In this document: positions 34,498 through 43,672 of the stretch, one piece after another
How positions within the stretch are numbered: position 1 is the first letter of the stretch
How the letters are laid out: each line of letters opens with the position of its first letter
NCBI GenBank assembly: GCA_942491145.1
Contig: CALOBC010000037.1
Location: 1 to 64,000 of the forward strand
Length of the DNA stretch: 64,000 nucleotides
Reading direction: 5' to 3'
DNA from: CAXQUZ01 sp942491145
GTDB lineage: Bacteria; Myxococcota_A; UBA796; UBA2385
The notes under the pieces: model-generated
Databases searched by the model: none
Told to the model about the DNA's origin: nothing
The model's input: only the letters and a program-made list of their open reading frames with translations
Translations under genes and position numbers: made by a program

Positions 34498-37302
34498 ATG
34501 CAGATCCAGATTCCTCCGTGGGTATCTGTCGTTGCGGTGTTGACCATCCTGGCTTGGCTGGGCTTGCGCCCGGCCGTGGATGTGTATGTCGACTGGCTGT
34601 GGTTCGACTCGCTGGGCTACCTCGATGTGTTCCAGACCAGCTTGTACTCCCAGGCTGGGTTGTTCGTGGGCGGCTTCGTGCTCGCGGCGCTCTTTGCGGG
34701 CGTCAACCTGTGGATCGCGATCCGCAAGGCCCCCGTGAACCTTCATCGAATCGCCATTGTCGGCGACGAGGTGCGGTTCCAGCCCGGGCGCATCCAGACC
34801 TTGCTTCGGCTGGGCGCCGTCGGTGCTGTCAGCCTTGTGTCGCTGATCTTCGCCCAGAACGGCAGCCGCGCGTGGCTAGACCTGCTGGCGTGGCGCCACC
34901 AGATTCCGTTCGGCGTGCTGGACCCTGTCTTCGGCAATGACGTCGGCTTCTATGTCTTCACGCTCCCATTGCTGTGGTTCGGGCAAGTCAACATGGTGGG
35001 GCTGATCGCGATCACGATGCTGATCACGGCCGGCTGGCACCTGCTCCACGCGGCGACCCACGACCCCCAGCGCCCCCGGCTGGGCGATGCCGGTCGGGCC
35101 CAGCTGATGGTGCTGATGGCCCTGTTGCTGGTGTGCATCTCCGGCGGTTGGTGGCTGGAGCGCTTCGAGCTGCTGATGCAGCGCCACGGTGCGGTGCAAG
35201 GCATCGGCTACACCGATGAACACGCCCGTCTGCCCGGGTTCGCACTCATGTCGGTGGTGTCCATTGGTTGTGCGGTCGCGCTGCTCGCCAGTGTCCGCAA
35301 GCGGGGTTGGCAGCCGCTGTTGGTGGTGTTGGGCGTCTACATGGGCTCGCGGGTGCTCGTCTCCGAGCTGATGCCCCGTGCGGTCCAAGACTACATCGTC
35401 AAGCCCAATGAGCTCGACCTCGAGCGCGAGTACCTCGAGCGGGACATCGCCTTCACCCGCAAGGCCTTTGCACTGGACCGCATCGAGGTTCGACCCTTTG
35501 CGGCTGAAGCGAAGCTGACGATGGAAGACATCCAAGCCAACCCGCTCACGGTCGACAACATCCGGATCTGGGACACCCGTCCGTTGCTGACCACCTACCG
35601 GCAGCTCCAGGAGATCCGGACCTACTACGACTTCCAAGATGTCGATGTGGACCGCTACATGATCGACGGGGTCCCCCGTCAGGTGATGCTGGCGGCCCGC
35701 GAGATGAACGCGGCGAACCTTCGTCAGGCCGAGTCTTGGGTGAACGTGCACCTTCAGTACACTCATGGCTACGGCTTCACGATGAGCCCAGTCAATGTGG
35801 TCACCGAAGAGGGGCTGCCTGACCTGTTTGTGAAGGACATTCCGCCCGAAGTGCGCATCGATCTGGACGTGACCCGCCCCGAGATCTACTACGGCGAGCT
35901 GTCGTCTCAGTATGTGTTGACTGGCACGGGTGAAAAGGAGTTCGACTACCCAATGGGCGACCAGAACGTCTACTCGGAGTACGAGGGTGACGGCGGCGTG
36001 GAGTTGGGCGGGTTGTTTCGCCAGAGTGCCCTGGCCATGCACTTTCAGACCCTCGACATCCTGCTCTCCCAGTACATCGACTCGAAGAGCAAGGTGCTGT
36101 TCCGTCGCAACATCGAAGAGCGTGTGTCCCGCGTGGCGCCCTTCTTGGAGTTCGACAGCGACCCCTACTTGGTGGTGGCCGACGGACGGCTGGTCTGGAT
36201 GATCGATGCCTACACGCTGAGCGGAAACTACCCCTATGCGTCGGCGCTCACGTCGGCGGCCTCCCGGCGGCGGGTCAACTATGTGCGCAACTCGGTGAAG
36301 GTCACGGTGGATGCGTATGAAGGGGCCGTGCACTTCTATGTCGCGGATGCCGAAGATCCCCTGATTCAGGTCTATTCGGACATCTTCCCCGGCGCGTTCA
36401 AGCCCCTGACCGACATGCCGGAGTCGATCCAAGCCCACATCCGGTATCCGGCGGACTTCTTCTCGTGGCAGGCGCTCAAGTACCGCACCTACCACATGCA
36501 AGACGCCACGGTGTTCTACAACTCAGAGGACCTCTGGGACACACCCAAGGCGCAGTACGCGGGCGACGACCAGCCGATGCGGCCGTACTACCTGATCATG
36601 AAGCTGCCCGGTGAGGAGAAGGCCGAGTTCATCTTGCTTGTGCCATATGTGCCCACGGGCAAGGACAACATGATTGCGTGGATGGCGGCCCGCTCGGATG
36701 GGGAAGCCTACGGCAAGCTGGTCATGTACCAGTTCCCGAAGCAGAAGCTCATCTATGGACCGCGCCAGATCGAAGCGCGGATCGACCAGACGCCCGAGAT
36801 CAGCGAGCAGCTCACGCTGTGGAGCCAAGCGGGCAGCAGCGTGTTGCGGGGCAACCTGCTCGTGATTCCCATCGAAGACTCGCTGATGTATGTCGAGCCG
36901 GTCTACCTGCAAGCCAACAAGGGCCAGCTTCCGGAGCTCAAGCGGGTCATCGTGGCCTACGAGAACCGCATTGCGATGGAGCGAACCCTCGACGAAGCCT
37001 TGGCGTCCGTGTTTGATGTGCCGTCGCCCACGTCCGCGGCGGCCGTGCCGGACGATGGCACCGGCCCGTCGGCGGCCCCGGATCGGGGAAGCTGGCGGGA
37101 TCTGGTGATGAGCGCCTCGGACGCATGGCAAGCGGCCGACATGTCCCGCCGAGAAGGGGACTGGGAAGCCTTCGGCAAGGCCCTGGCCCGCGTCGGTGGT
37201 GAGCTGGCGCAGCTGCAAGTGCTGGCCGGTGGAGAGGGCGAGGGCCTGGTGTTGCCGGCGCCCGAGCCCGCCCCAGAAGACGCGCCCGTCGAACAGGAGT
37301 AG
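34498..37302 (+). CDS. UPF0182-family large membrane protein
   Basis: A 934-residue protein. The first ~290 residues form seven membrane helices, and the rest is a large, probably extracytoplasmic domain. Family words include DWLWFDSLGYLDVF, NDVGFYVFTLPLLWFG, FIVKPNELDLE-like IVKPNELDLEREYLE, NIRIWDTRPLLTTYRQLQ, NVVTEEGLPDLFVKDIPP and GRVWMIDAYT-like LVWMIDAYTLSG. The C-terminus is acidic and proline rich. Proteins of this group (COG1615) are well conserved in actinobacteria, cyanobacteria and some delta-type bacteria; their function is not known. The gene stands alone with 27 bases to the next start. Confidence 0.93.
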   Translation: MQIQIPPWVSVVAVLTILAWLGLRPAVDVYVDWLWFDSLGYLDVFQTSLYSQAGLFVGGFVLAALFAGVNLWIAIRKAPVNLHRIAIVGDEVRFQPGRIQTLLRLGAVGAVSLVSLIFAQNGSRAWLDLLAWRHQIPFGVLDPVFGNDVGFYVFTLPLLWFGQVNMVGLIAITMLITAGWHLLHAATHDPQRPRLGDAGRAQLMVLMALLLVCISGGWWLERFELLMQRHGAVQGIGYTDEHARLPGFALMSVVSIGCAVALLASVRKRGWQPLLVVLGVYMGSRVLVSELMPRAVQDYIVKPNELDLEREYLERDIAFTRKAFALDRIEVRPFAAEAKLTMEDIQANPLTVDNIRIWDTRPLLTTYRQLQEIRTYYDFQDVDVDRYMIDGVPRQVMLAAREMNAANLRQAESWVNVHLQYTHGYGFTMSPVNVVTEEGLPDLFVKDIPPEVRIDLDVTRPEIYYGELSSQYVLTGTGEKEFDYPMGDQNVYSEYEGDGGVELGGLFRQSALAMHFQTLDILLSQYIDSKSKVLFRRNIEERVSRVAPFLEFDSDPYLVVADGRLVWMIDAYTLSGNYPYASALTSAASRRRVNYVRNSVKVTVDAYEGAVHFYVADAEDPLIQVYSDIFPGAFKPLTDMPESIQAHIRYPADFFSWQALKYRTYHMQDATVFYNSEDLWDTPKAQYAGDDQPMRPYYLIMKLPGEEKAEFILLVPYVPTGKDNMIAWMAARSDGEAYGKLVMYQFPKQKLIYGPRQIEARIDQTPEISEQLTLWSQAGSSVLRGNLLVIPIEDSLMYVEPVYLQANKGQLPELKRVIVAYENRIAMERTLDEALASVFDVPSPTSAAAVPDDGTGPSAAPDRGSWRDLVMSASDAWQAADMSRREGDWEAFGKALARVGGELAQLQVLAGGEGEGLVLPAPEPAPEDAPVEQE

Positions 37303-37328
37303 GGTGGGGCCGGCGGAAGGAGGCATGC

Positions 37329-38594
37329 ATGCGGTTGGGTCTGGCACTGGTGTGGGTTGGCGGTCTCGGTGGCTGTGCCCACCATGCCCCTCGGCTGGGT
37401 TCGATTCCCCAGGACCAAGCCGTCTTGGCGGACACCCCTGAGCTGCAGCATCTCGCAGCCATGCTTCCCGCCGATGGCCCGGTGGATGTGGCCGAGCTGA
37501 TCAAGAGCGAGCGCTGGGCCTTCACCGGCCCCCCGGACCCGTCGGCTTGGCTGATGGCGGGGGTCCAGGGCGACACGCCGACCGTCGAGGGGGCCGTGGG
37601 CTTGCGGGTGCTGACCTACAACACGGCCCTGCTGTCGCGAACCTACCCAGGTGGGGCCGCCATCATGCCCGAGGTGCCCACCCGTGCGCCGCTGCTGCCG
37701 GACCTGCTGCTGGCGGACGGGACGTGGGATGTGTTGCTGCTTCAGGAAGTCTGGGAGTGGTCCCAAGTCGAGGGCTTTGCCGCCGCCGCGGAGCGCCACG
37801 GATACCTCTGGTACGCCGGCACCCCCAAGCGCCATGAAGAGCATGGGCTGATGATGCTGGTGAAGAAGGATCTGGTGGCTGAAGACGGGGCCAAGTCCGA
37901 AGTGCAGTTCGATGCCCAGCGCCGCATCGAGCACTGGCCGGGCCCCAACATCAAGCGGGGCTACCTGACCTGGACCCTCGTGCACGCGCCCACCGGTCGG
38001 CGGCTGCGCATCGCGACGTCCCATCCCCAGGCCTTTCCCGACTATTGGCAGGTGCGCACCCTCCAAGCCCGCCAGCTCGCGGTGGACCTCAGCCAGACGC
38101 CAGAGTCCACCACGGTCATCCTGGGCCTGGACCTCAATGCGGGGTCCTACTATCCTGAAGACGAGCTTGGCATCTACAAGGACAAGCCCGTCACGGGATG
38201 GTGGCGCAACAGCCTGACCTACCCGCTGATTCGACACTACGGCGACTTCACCGATGCGATGGCCGTGCTGGAAGAGCCGCTGGATGTGGCGGGAATGAAG
38301 GCGCTGCCAGCGTTTTCGCCGGAGTGGTTGACCACGCCGCTCGCCGGCAGCTGCGATGATGTGCCCCTCGCATTCACCGGCACCGACTGCAACCCGATGT
38401 ATGCGGCGAACTACATTGGTGAAGAGTATCCAGCTCGACTTGACTACGTGTTCTTTCATGCTTCCCAGCAGGAGCTGCGTGTCGTGGAAGCCGGCATTGT
38501 CTACACGGACCCGCTGCCGTTTGGCGACCAGATGCTCGTGCCCTCCGACCACTACGGGGTCGGCGTGACCTTCGAGCTGGCCCCGAAGCCCTGA
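37329..38594 (+). CDS. Endonuclease/exonuclease/phosphatase-fold lipoprotein
   Basis: Begins with a short signal and lipobox (LVWVGGLGGC). The enzyme domain starts LRVLTYNTALLSRTYPGG (the Asn that binds metal), then LLLQEVWEW (Glu), GLDLNAGSYYP (Asp/Asn pair), LDYVFF and SDHYGVGVTFEL, the usual motif order of exonuclease III-like phosphodiesterases. Within that superfamily the loops resemble neutral sphingomyelinase-type enzymes more than DNA nucleases, but the substrate is open. It would act outside the plasma membrane. It starts 27 bases after the UPF0182 stop and may be co-transcribed. Confidence 0.85.
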   Translation: MRLGLALVWVGGLGGCAHHAPRLGSIPQDQAVLADTPELQHLAAMLPADGPVDVAELIKSERWAFTGPPDPSAWLMAGVQGDTPTVEGAVGLRVLTYNTALLSRTYPGGAAIMPEVPTRAPLLPDLLLADGTWDVLLLQEVWEWSQVEGFAAAAERHGYLWYAGTPKRHEEHGLMMLVKKDLVAEDGAKSEVQFDAQRRIEHWPGPNIKRGYLTWTLVHAPTGRRLRIATSHPQAFPDYWQVRTLQARQLAVDLSQTPESTTVILGLDLNAGSYYPEDELGIYKDKPVTGWWRNSLTYPLIRHYGDFTDAMAVLEEPLDVAGMKALPAFSPEWLTTPLAGSCDDVPLAFTGTDCNPMYAANYIGEEYPARLDYVFFHASQQELRVVEAGIVYTDPLPFGDQMLVPSDHYGVGVTFELAPKP

Positions 38595-38611
38595 GCACCC
38601 GACCATGTGGG

Positions 38612-39136
38612 TCAGGGTGTGGACTTGGCCTGGTTCACTTCTGACTGGAGCTGGCGCAGCATCTTGCCGCCGCCTTCTTGGGCGCGGAAGGTGCACGTGA
38701 TGGTCTGGTCTGGGCCCACGGCGTGGATGGTGTGCCCCGTCAGCTCGTCGCCTTCGTGCTCCACCACGCTGATCTCAGCGTAGGTCAGCATCGTGCCGAC
38801 CTCGTTGTCGACCTTGACGAGGCGGTCATCCATCAGGGCGCAGGCCACCGACGCATCACCCCAGTCGCTCTGGTCGTGAAAGGCCAGGGGCACCTCGTCC
38901 ACAGCGACGATCCGGGCCTTGCGCATGGGTGAGAGGGCCCACACGGGGGTCTCGTGCCCGCCCACCAGCGGCGCGGGCGCTTTGGGCGCGTTGGACATGG
39001 CCACGGCGTACATGCTCGCGAGCATGCCGACCAGACCGACCAGCCCGAGACCAGCGAGCAGCAGGGTGTAGGCAGCGAGTCCGCAGCCGGGCAGCGCGTC
39101 AAGCTGCTCGATGTTCGGGTCTTCGGGGGTGGACAT
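38612..39136 (-). CDS. Unknown membrane-anchored protein
   Basis: 174 residues from ATG 39136 (upstream ATG 39169 is possible). One membrane helix lies at residues ~20-45 (LAAYTLLLAGLGLVGLVGML), and a soluble domain follows with ARIVAVDEVPLAFHDQ, CALMDDRLVKVDNEVG and TIHAVGPDQTITCTFRAQEGG, which reads like a small beta-sandwich. No family recognised. It converges on the phosphodiesterase lipoprotein with 17 bases between the stops, so a shared terminator would be expected but none is obvious. Confidence 0.6.
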   Translation of the reverse strand: MSTPEDPNIEQLDALPGCGLAAYTLLLAGLGLVGLVGMLASMYAVAMSNAPKAPAPLVGGHETPVWALSPMRKARIVAVDEVPLAFHDQSDWGDASVACALMDDRLVKVDNEVGTMLTYAEISVVEHEGDELTGHTIHAVGPDQTITCTFRAQEGGGKMLRQLQSEVNQAKSTP

Positions 39137-39387
39137 GGGGCTCCCAGGAGCCTCGGGCCCTATCCCCACGGTGTGGCGGTCACCAGCCGGTCCCGCGGCT
39201 CCCGCCAGTGGGGCCGGGGTGGGTGGAGAGTGGCCGGGTGGGCCGGCGGTGCTCGGGGGGTGCCGGTGCCGGTGCAGCCAGGGCCAGACCGGGTGTGGGA
39301 TCCAGGGGGACCTGACATCGGCGTGGGTCTACTTGCCGACTGAGTGGTCAGCGTTACTCTCTCGCTCGTTTCTTGGGAGGCCGTAGA

Positions 39388-40410
39388 ATGCCCGATGCGG
39401 TCGCGACGCTCGCCGAGTTTGCATCGCTGCTTCGCCAGCGGGTCGGAGCTGCGCGACGGGTGCTGCTGACCGGCCCGAGTGACCTGGACGGCGACAGTGT
39501 GGGGGCCGCCCTTGCCCTCGCCAGCGGCATTCGCCAGCTCAGCGGAGCCGAAGTGACGGTGTCGGGCCGTCCGGGCACCCGCTACGACTGGCTCGACGGG
39601 GCGGCGGCCATGGTCCCCGAGACCGCCGTGACCCCATGCCACGACGTGGTGATCGTCGTCGATGGGGATCGCCACCGGCTGCACGCTGCGGTCGAAGCGG
39701 CCTTTGTGGCGGCCGACGCCCGGGTCATCTTGGACCACCACCACTCGACCCGCCCCCGAGGCTACGAGCTGGCATGGGTCGACGCCCAGGCCCCGAGCAC
39801 GTGTGAGCTGGTGTTGGCTGTCTTGGATTGTTGGGGCTTTGAGTTGGATGTGGCGACCGCCGAACAACTCTATGTGGGTGTGGTCTTCGACACGGGCGGC
39901 TTTCGGCACTCCAACACGCGGCCGTCCACCCACCTCGCGGCGGCGCGCTTGCTGGCCACCGGACTGGACCAGAGCGCCATCTCGCTGCGGGTGCTGTGGG
40001 AGCGCACCCGGGCGGGCATGGGCATCCTCGGTGAGGTGCTGAGTGGGGCGCGCTTTGGCCAGGACGGCCGGCTCGCTTGGGGGGTGGTCTCCCTCGCCCA
40101 GCTTCGGCATCACAATGGCAAGTATGCTGACCTGGAGGGCATTGTCGACCTGTTGCTGCTCACCCAGGGTGTGGAGCTGAGCTGCCTGATGGTGGAGCGC
40201 TCACCGGGCAATGTGAAGCTCTCGCTGCGCAGCCGCCGATGGGTGGATGTGGCTGGACTGGCCCGGTCGCTGGACAGCAGCGGCGGGGGGCATCGCCGGG
40301 CGGCCGGCGTGGTGCTCACGTGCACGCTGGATGACGCGCTGCAGCGGGTTCCGGCGGCACTGGAGGCGGTGGTGGCCCAAGTGGCGGACGAGCTGGCCAC
40401 CAGCTCCTGA
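39388..40410 (+). CDS. nrnA: DHH/DHHA1 phosphoesterase, NrnA-like
   Basis: 340 residues from ATG 39388, eight bases after GGAGG. The motifs run in order: SDLDGDSVGAALAL, VIVVDGD, VILDHHHS (the DHH box), VVFDTGGF, and near the C-terminus the substrate loop SGGGHRRAAG of the DHHA1 domain. NrnA-type enzymes degrade short RNAs (two to five nucleotides) and dephosphorylate pAp; related proteins cut cyclic dinucleotides. It has no membrane or sensory domains, which favours NrnA over GdpP. Cytosolic. Confidence 0.9.
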   Translation: MPDAVATLAEFASLLRQRVGAARRVLLTGPSDLDGDSVGAALALASGIRQLSGAEVTVSGRPGTRYDWLDGAAAMVPETAVTPCHDVVIVVDGDRHRLHAAVEAAFVAADARVILDHHHSTRPRGYELAWVDAQAPSTCELVLAVLDCWGFELDVATAEQLYVGVVFDTGGFRHSNTRPSTHLAAARLLATGLDQSAISLRVLWERTRAGMGILGEVLSGARFGQDGRLAWGVVSLAQLRHHNGKYADLEGIVDLLLLTQGVELSCLMVERSPGNVKLSLRSRRWVDVAGLARSLDSSGGGHRRAAGVVLTCTLDDALQRVPAALEAVVAQVADELATSS

Positions 40411-40434
40411 ACCCCACACTGCGCGGACCGGGGC

Positions 40435-41235
40435 TCAGGTCCGCCGGTGGAGCAACCGAGATCCGGGGGGCAGCGCCGGCCCGATCTTGCGCAGCCATTG
40501 GTCGACAACATCGGGATGTACGGTGCTCTCGAAGATCGAGCCGAGCCCTTGAAGCTCGGGGTAGGGCACGGAGCCGTCGGGCCGACAGGTCGGCAGCACC
40601 CGGGCCCGCGCGGCACCATCCAGCCCACGCCAGCCGGGCAGCGCGACGGTCTGGCCCCGGCCGTGGTCCGGCCGCACGGTGGTGTCGCCGCCGATGGCGG
40701 GGGACTGGATGAGCTCCACGACAGCGTCGGCATCGAGATCGGGCACAAACACGACGGTGCGGCCGTTCCAGTGGGTGAGCCGCTCGAGAAAGGCACCGAT
40801 GGTGGGCGACAGCGTCCACTCCAGGGGGCGGCCGGCGACCTCTTGGTCGGTGTCGACAAAGACGACGGCTGGCTCGCCGTGGGGGCCGCTGCGCCGGTAG
40901 TCGAGCAGGAAGGCGCGGGGACCTTCAGCGCTGAGCACCAGACAAGGGCGCGGGTAGCCCCATTCGGTGGCGAGGCTGGGGCTGGCTTCGAGGCCTTCGG
41001 CGTAGCCTATGCCGGCGAGATCGCGGATGCGCAGAGTGGTGCGGCCCGCCGCGGCACCGATGTGGGTGCGCCGGAGCGAGCCCCCGTTGGTGCGGAGCAG
41101 GACGGCCCGCAGTGCCACGGGAATGGTGAGCCCGAGCAACTTCTCGAAGCTGTCGACCCCAGCATCGGTCAGTGGAGGTCCCCATGGCCGGTTGGGGTCT
41201 TCAAAAAGCGGGTGGGTGTGGGGGGGAATGCTCAT
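40435..41235 (-). CDS. SMI1/KNR4 (SUKH) family protein
   Basis: 266 residues from ATG 41235, whose bases overlap the stop of the upstream gene (TGATG). The N-terminal ~150 residues match the SUKH fold: a start with GPPLTDAGVDSFEKLLGLTIP, LLRTNGGSL, then the WGYPRPCLVLSAEGPRAFLLDYR strand pair and PAVVFVDTDQE. The C-terminal ~100 residues include VPDLDADAVVELIQ and GLGSIFESTVHPDVV and may be a second, unknown domain. Many SUKH proteins are immunity factors for secreted toxins, others are general scaffold proteins. Coupling to the large basic-tailed membrane protein suggests that they work together. Confidence 0.75.
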   Translation of the reverse strand: MSIPPHTHPLFEDPNRPWGPPLTDAGVDSFEKLLGLTIPVALRAVLLRTNGGSLRRTHIGAAAGRTTLRIRDLAGIGYAEGLEASPSLATEWGYPRPCLVLSAEGPRAFLLDYRRSGPHGEPAVVFVDTDQEVAGRPLEWTLSPTIGAFLERLTHWNGRTVVFVPDLDADAVVELIQSPAIGGDTTVRPDHGRGQTVALPGWRGLDGAARARVLPTCRPDGSVPYPELQGLGSIFESTVHPDVVDQWLRKIGPALPPGSRLLHRRT

Positions 41236-43298
41236 CACCGCTTCCGCTTGCCGAGCTTGCCGCGCTTGCTGGTCTTGGAGCCGCCGGTGCTGCCGGAGCG
41301 GCTGGAGCTGCCCGAGCGCTTCGTGCTGCCCGAGCGGCTGGAGCTTCCCGAGCGGCTGGAGCTTCCCGACTTGCCAGAGCTTCCCGACTTGCCAGAGCTT
41401 CCTGACTTGCCAGAGCTTCCCGCCTTGCTCGGCGTGGTTGAGGTGGTGGGTGTGGCTTCTTTGTCGGCCATCATCACCAGTCCACCGCCCACACCAAAGA
41501 AGGCGAGGCCGCCGCAGCCGAGGACGAGCACAAAGGCCACAGATAGGCCGATGGCCAGGAAGGACACGCCACCTTTGGGCTCCACCACGGGCGTCTCCGG
41601 GGAGGTCTGGGGAGGGGAGGGCTTGGGCGCCGGCGCGCGGGGCGGGGAGGCCGCAGCCACGGTCGGCGGAGGGGCAGAGTGTGCCACACGGGGCGGCTCT
41701 GGGGCTGCCGGGCTCGGGGCGCTGGAGACGGATGGCAGGACGGGAGGGCGGGGCGCAGCGGGCTTCGGGGTCGGCGAAGGTGCGGGGGCCGGCGGCGGCT
41801 TGGGTGTGCTGGGCGACGGAGGCGCTGGGGCCGGCGGCGGCTGAGGTGTGGTGGGGGGCACGGGCGGCGGCACTGGGGCGGAGGGGGCGACCGGCGGCAC
41901 CGGGGGGGGCACGGGCGCAGTGGGGACAACCGGCGGCACTGGTGGGGGCACGGGCGCGGATGGCTCGACCGGCAGCACCGGCGGCGGAGCGGGCGCAGCG
42001 GGGACGACCGGCGGCACCGGTGGGGGCAGGGGTGCGGACGGCGCAACGGGCGGTGGTGTCGCAGGCGCGCTCAACGCGGGGTGAGGGGCCGGCGGCAGGG
42101 TGGGATTCTCTGGGCTGGGCGCCGACACGTCGATCGGCGGTGACGCCGGGGGCGCGCTGGGCAGGTTGGGGGGTCCGGCATCGATCGCGGCGGCCGGCGC
42201 CAACAACACGCTGGGCGCGGGGCTCGGCAGCGCCGGCGGCAGGGGGGTTGTCGGGGGCAAGCGCGGCGGCGGGCCGGATGCGGAAATGGCGATAGGTACG
42301 GTGTTCTCGATGTCTGTCGGAGGCTCGGGTGCGTCGTCGGGCACCACCGTCCGGCTCGGAGGTGGGATCACCGACACCGTCGGCCGCAGCCCCTCTTCGT
42401 GGAGGTACTGGGACACCCACGCCTCCGCGTCTTCCTCCAGCGACACCAATCCGGCGGCCTGTGCGGCCCGCCACGCCGCGGCCTCCGCGGTCACCCGAAG
42501 ACCGAGAAAGCGGTAGACGGGCAGGATGTCGGCCCCAGCGGCCACCACATTGCCCACCCCATCGGCCACCGCGGCGGCGCCCGCGATTCGAGACTCCACC
42601 GTGGTCGCCAGCGGGCTCAAGTGGGAGGCGGTGCACCGGACCAGCTCATCGAGCAAGTGGCCAAAGCGGGGCAGGTGCGCCTTGGCCGCATCCACGGCGT
42701 CGGCCCCAATGATGCTGGCCAGGCGGGTGGACTGGGCGTCGAGGTGCTCGGGAAGCAGCGATGCGAAGGCGTGCTCCCCATCGAGGGTCGCATCGAGGAA
42801 TGGCAGTGCGACCTCGGCGGCCGCCATGTAGGCCGCGAGGGCGCGACCGGCGGGCAGCTGCACCAGCGCGTCGATCGGGTCGACTTCTTCGGGGAACAAC
42901 AGGTTGCACAGGTGGCAGATCGCCACTGCCTTGAGCACAGCGTCGGCGGCTTGGTGGCTGCCCCAGCCCGGGGGCTCTTCGTCCCCGCCGTGGTGGGCTT
43001 TGTAGAGTGCAAACGCCGACTTGGCGCTGGAGAAGATCGTGATGATGCCATCTCCAGCATCCAGGCCGGTCGCCAGCCACTGCACCTTGCGGGCGGCCTC
43101 GCTGTCGCCGTGCACAATGGCTTGCTCGCGGACCGCGGGGGGGGCGCCCGGCACCAACAGCGACACCACCTCGCCCAAGGTCGTCGCCGGGGGCAGGGGC
43201 GTTCCGTGCGGCAGCACCCGCAGCAGGAGGTTGGTGCTCATCACCGTGACATCCCGGGGCCCGAACTTCGCCAGCTGCGGGTCCAGTGTGCTCGTCAT
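41235..43298 (-). CDS. Large modular membrane protein with proline-rich and Ser-Gly-Lys repeat regions
   Basis: 687 residues. Residues 1-290 form an alpha-helical domain starting MTSTLDPQLAKFGPRDVTVM with VLKAVAICHLCNLLFPEEVD; no family recognised. Residues ~390-565 are a long proline/alanine/valine repeat region built on PPPVPPVVP units. One membrane helix at about 575-605 (FLAIGLSVAFVLVLGCGGLAFFG) is followed by ~70 residues of KSGSSGKSGSS-type repeats, rich in Ser, Gly, Lys and Arg, to the end. The order suggests a cytosolic helical domain, a flexible spacer, a single anchor and a positively charged tail outside the membrane. The tail is strictly repetitive at DNA level (41250-41430), so recombination could change its length. 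Confidence 0.7.
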   Translation of the reverse strand: MTSTLDPQLAKFGPRDVTVMSTNLLLRVLPHGTPLPPATTLGEVVSLLVPGAPPAVREQAIVHGDSEAARKVQWLATGLDAGDGIITIFSSAKSAFALYKAHHGGDEEPPGWGSHQAADAVLKAVAICHLCNLLFPEEVDPIDALVQLPAGRALAAYMAAAEVALPFLDATLDGEHAFASLLPEHLDAQSTRLASIIGADAVDAAKAHLPRFGHLLDELVRCTASHLSPLATTVESRIAGAAAVADGVGNVVAAGADILPVYRFLGLRVTAEAAAWRAAQAAGLVSLEEDAEAWVSQYLHEEGLRPTVSVIPPPSRTVVPDDAPEPPTDIENTVPIAISASGPPPRLPPTTPLPPALPSPAPSVLLAPAAAIDAGPPNLPSAPPASPPIDVSAPSPENPTLPPAPHPALSAPATPPPVAPSAPLPPPVPPVVPAAPAPPPVLPVEPSAPVPPPVPPVVPTAPVPPPVPPVAPSAPVPPPVPPTTPQPPPAPAPPSPSTPKPPPAPAPSPTPKPAAPRPPVLPSVSSAPSPAAPEPPRVAHSAPPPTVAAASPPRAPAPKPSPPQTSPETPVVEPKGGVSFLAIGLSVAFVLVLGCGGLAFFGVGGGLVMMADKEATPTTSTTPSKAGSSGKSGSSGKSGSSGKSGSSSRSGSSSRSGSTKRSGSSSRSGSTGGSKTSKRGKLGKRKR

Positions 43299-43672
43299 CG
43301 CCGCCTCGGTCGCTGGAGTGGGGGGTGGGACGAGCCAGCGCGGCGGTGCCGAAAGTGGATCGTTGTCGCCCGGTCGGGGCGCGGCCCCGAGTCTGCGTGG
43401 TCAGCGTATCCTGTGCGCCACCTGCGACTCTCGGGAAGGCCTCATCGAGCCTGCGTCCGCCCACGCGCTGGGGGGCTGTGCAGGGGAAGCCGCGGTCGGG
43501 CGGCCGGGCCGATGGACCGCCAGCGGGGGCTGCTTGGGTCGGTGGACGACCGGCGGATCGACGCGCCCAGGATCTTTTTGGGGTCGAGGGGCTGAAGATC
43601 TCCACGGCGGTTTCCGATATGGCTCTCGCAGCCGGGTGGCTGCCCCATTCTTCTCTCCTCCTGGAGTGTCAC
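43299..43672 (+). other. Divergent intergenic region before the PilZ gene
   Basis: 374 bases between two divergent genes. No conserved frame and no clear RNA structure is visible. TATCCT near 43406 could be a -10 box but has no convincing -35 partner. It should hold the promoters for the basic-tailed membrane protein and the PilZ protein. Confidence 0.5.

Noticed and set aside
40435..42636. 733-residue open frame extending the SUKH protein upstream
   Set aside because: The added residues are an out-of-frame shadow of the proline-rich and Ser-Gly repeats of the neighbour; the ATG at 41235 gives a normal SUKH start and a TGATG overlap.
40435..43298. SUKH protein as an immunity factor with the 687-residue protein as a secreted toxin
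   Set aside because: No toxin domain, secretion marker or toxin repeat is visible, and the large protein has a membrane anchor before a low-complexity tail. The coupling is kept as a finding without the toxin claim.
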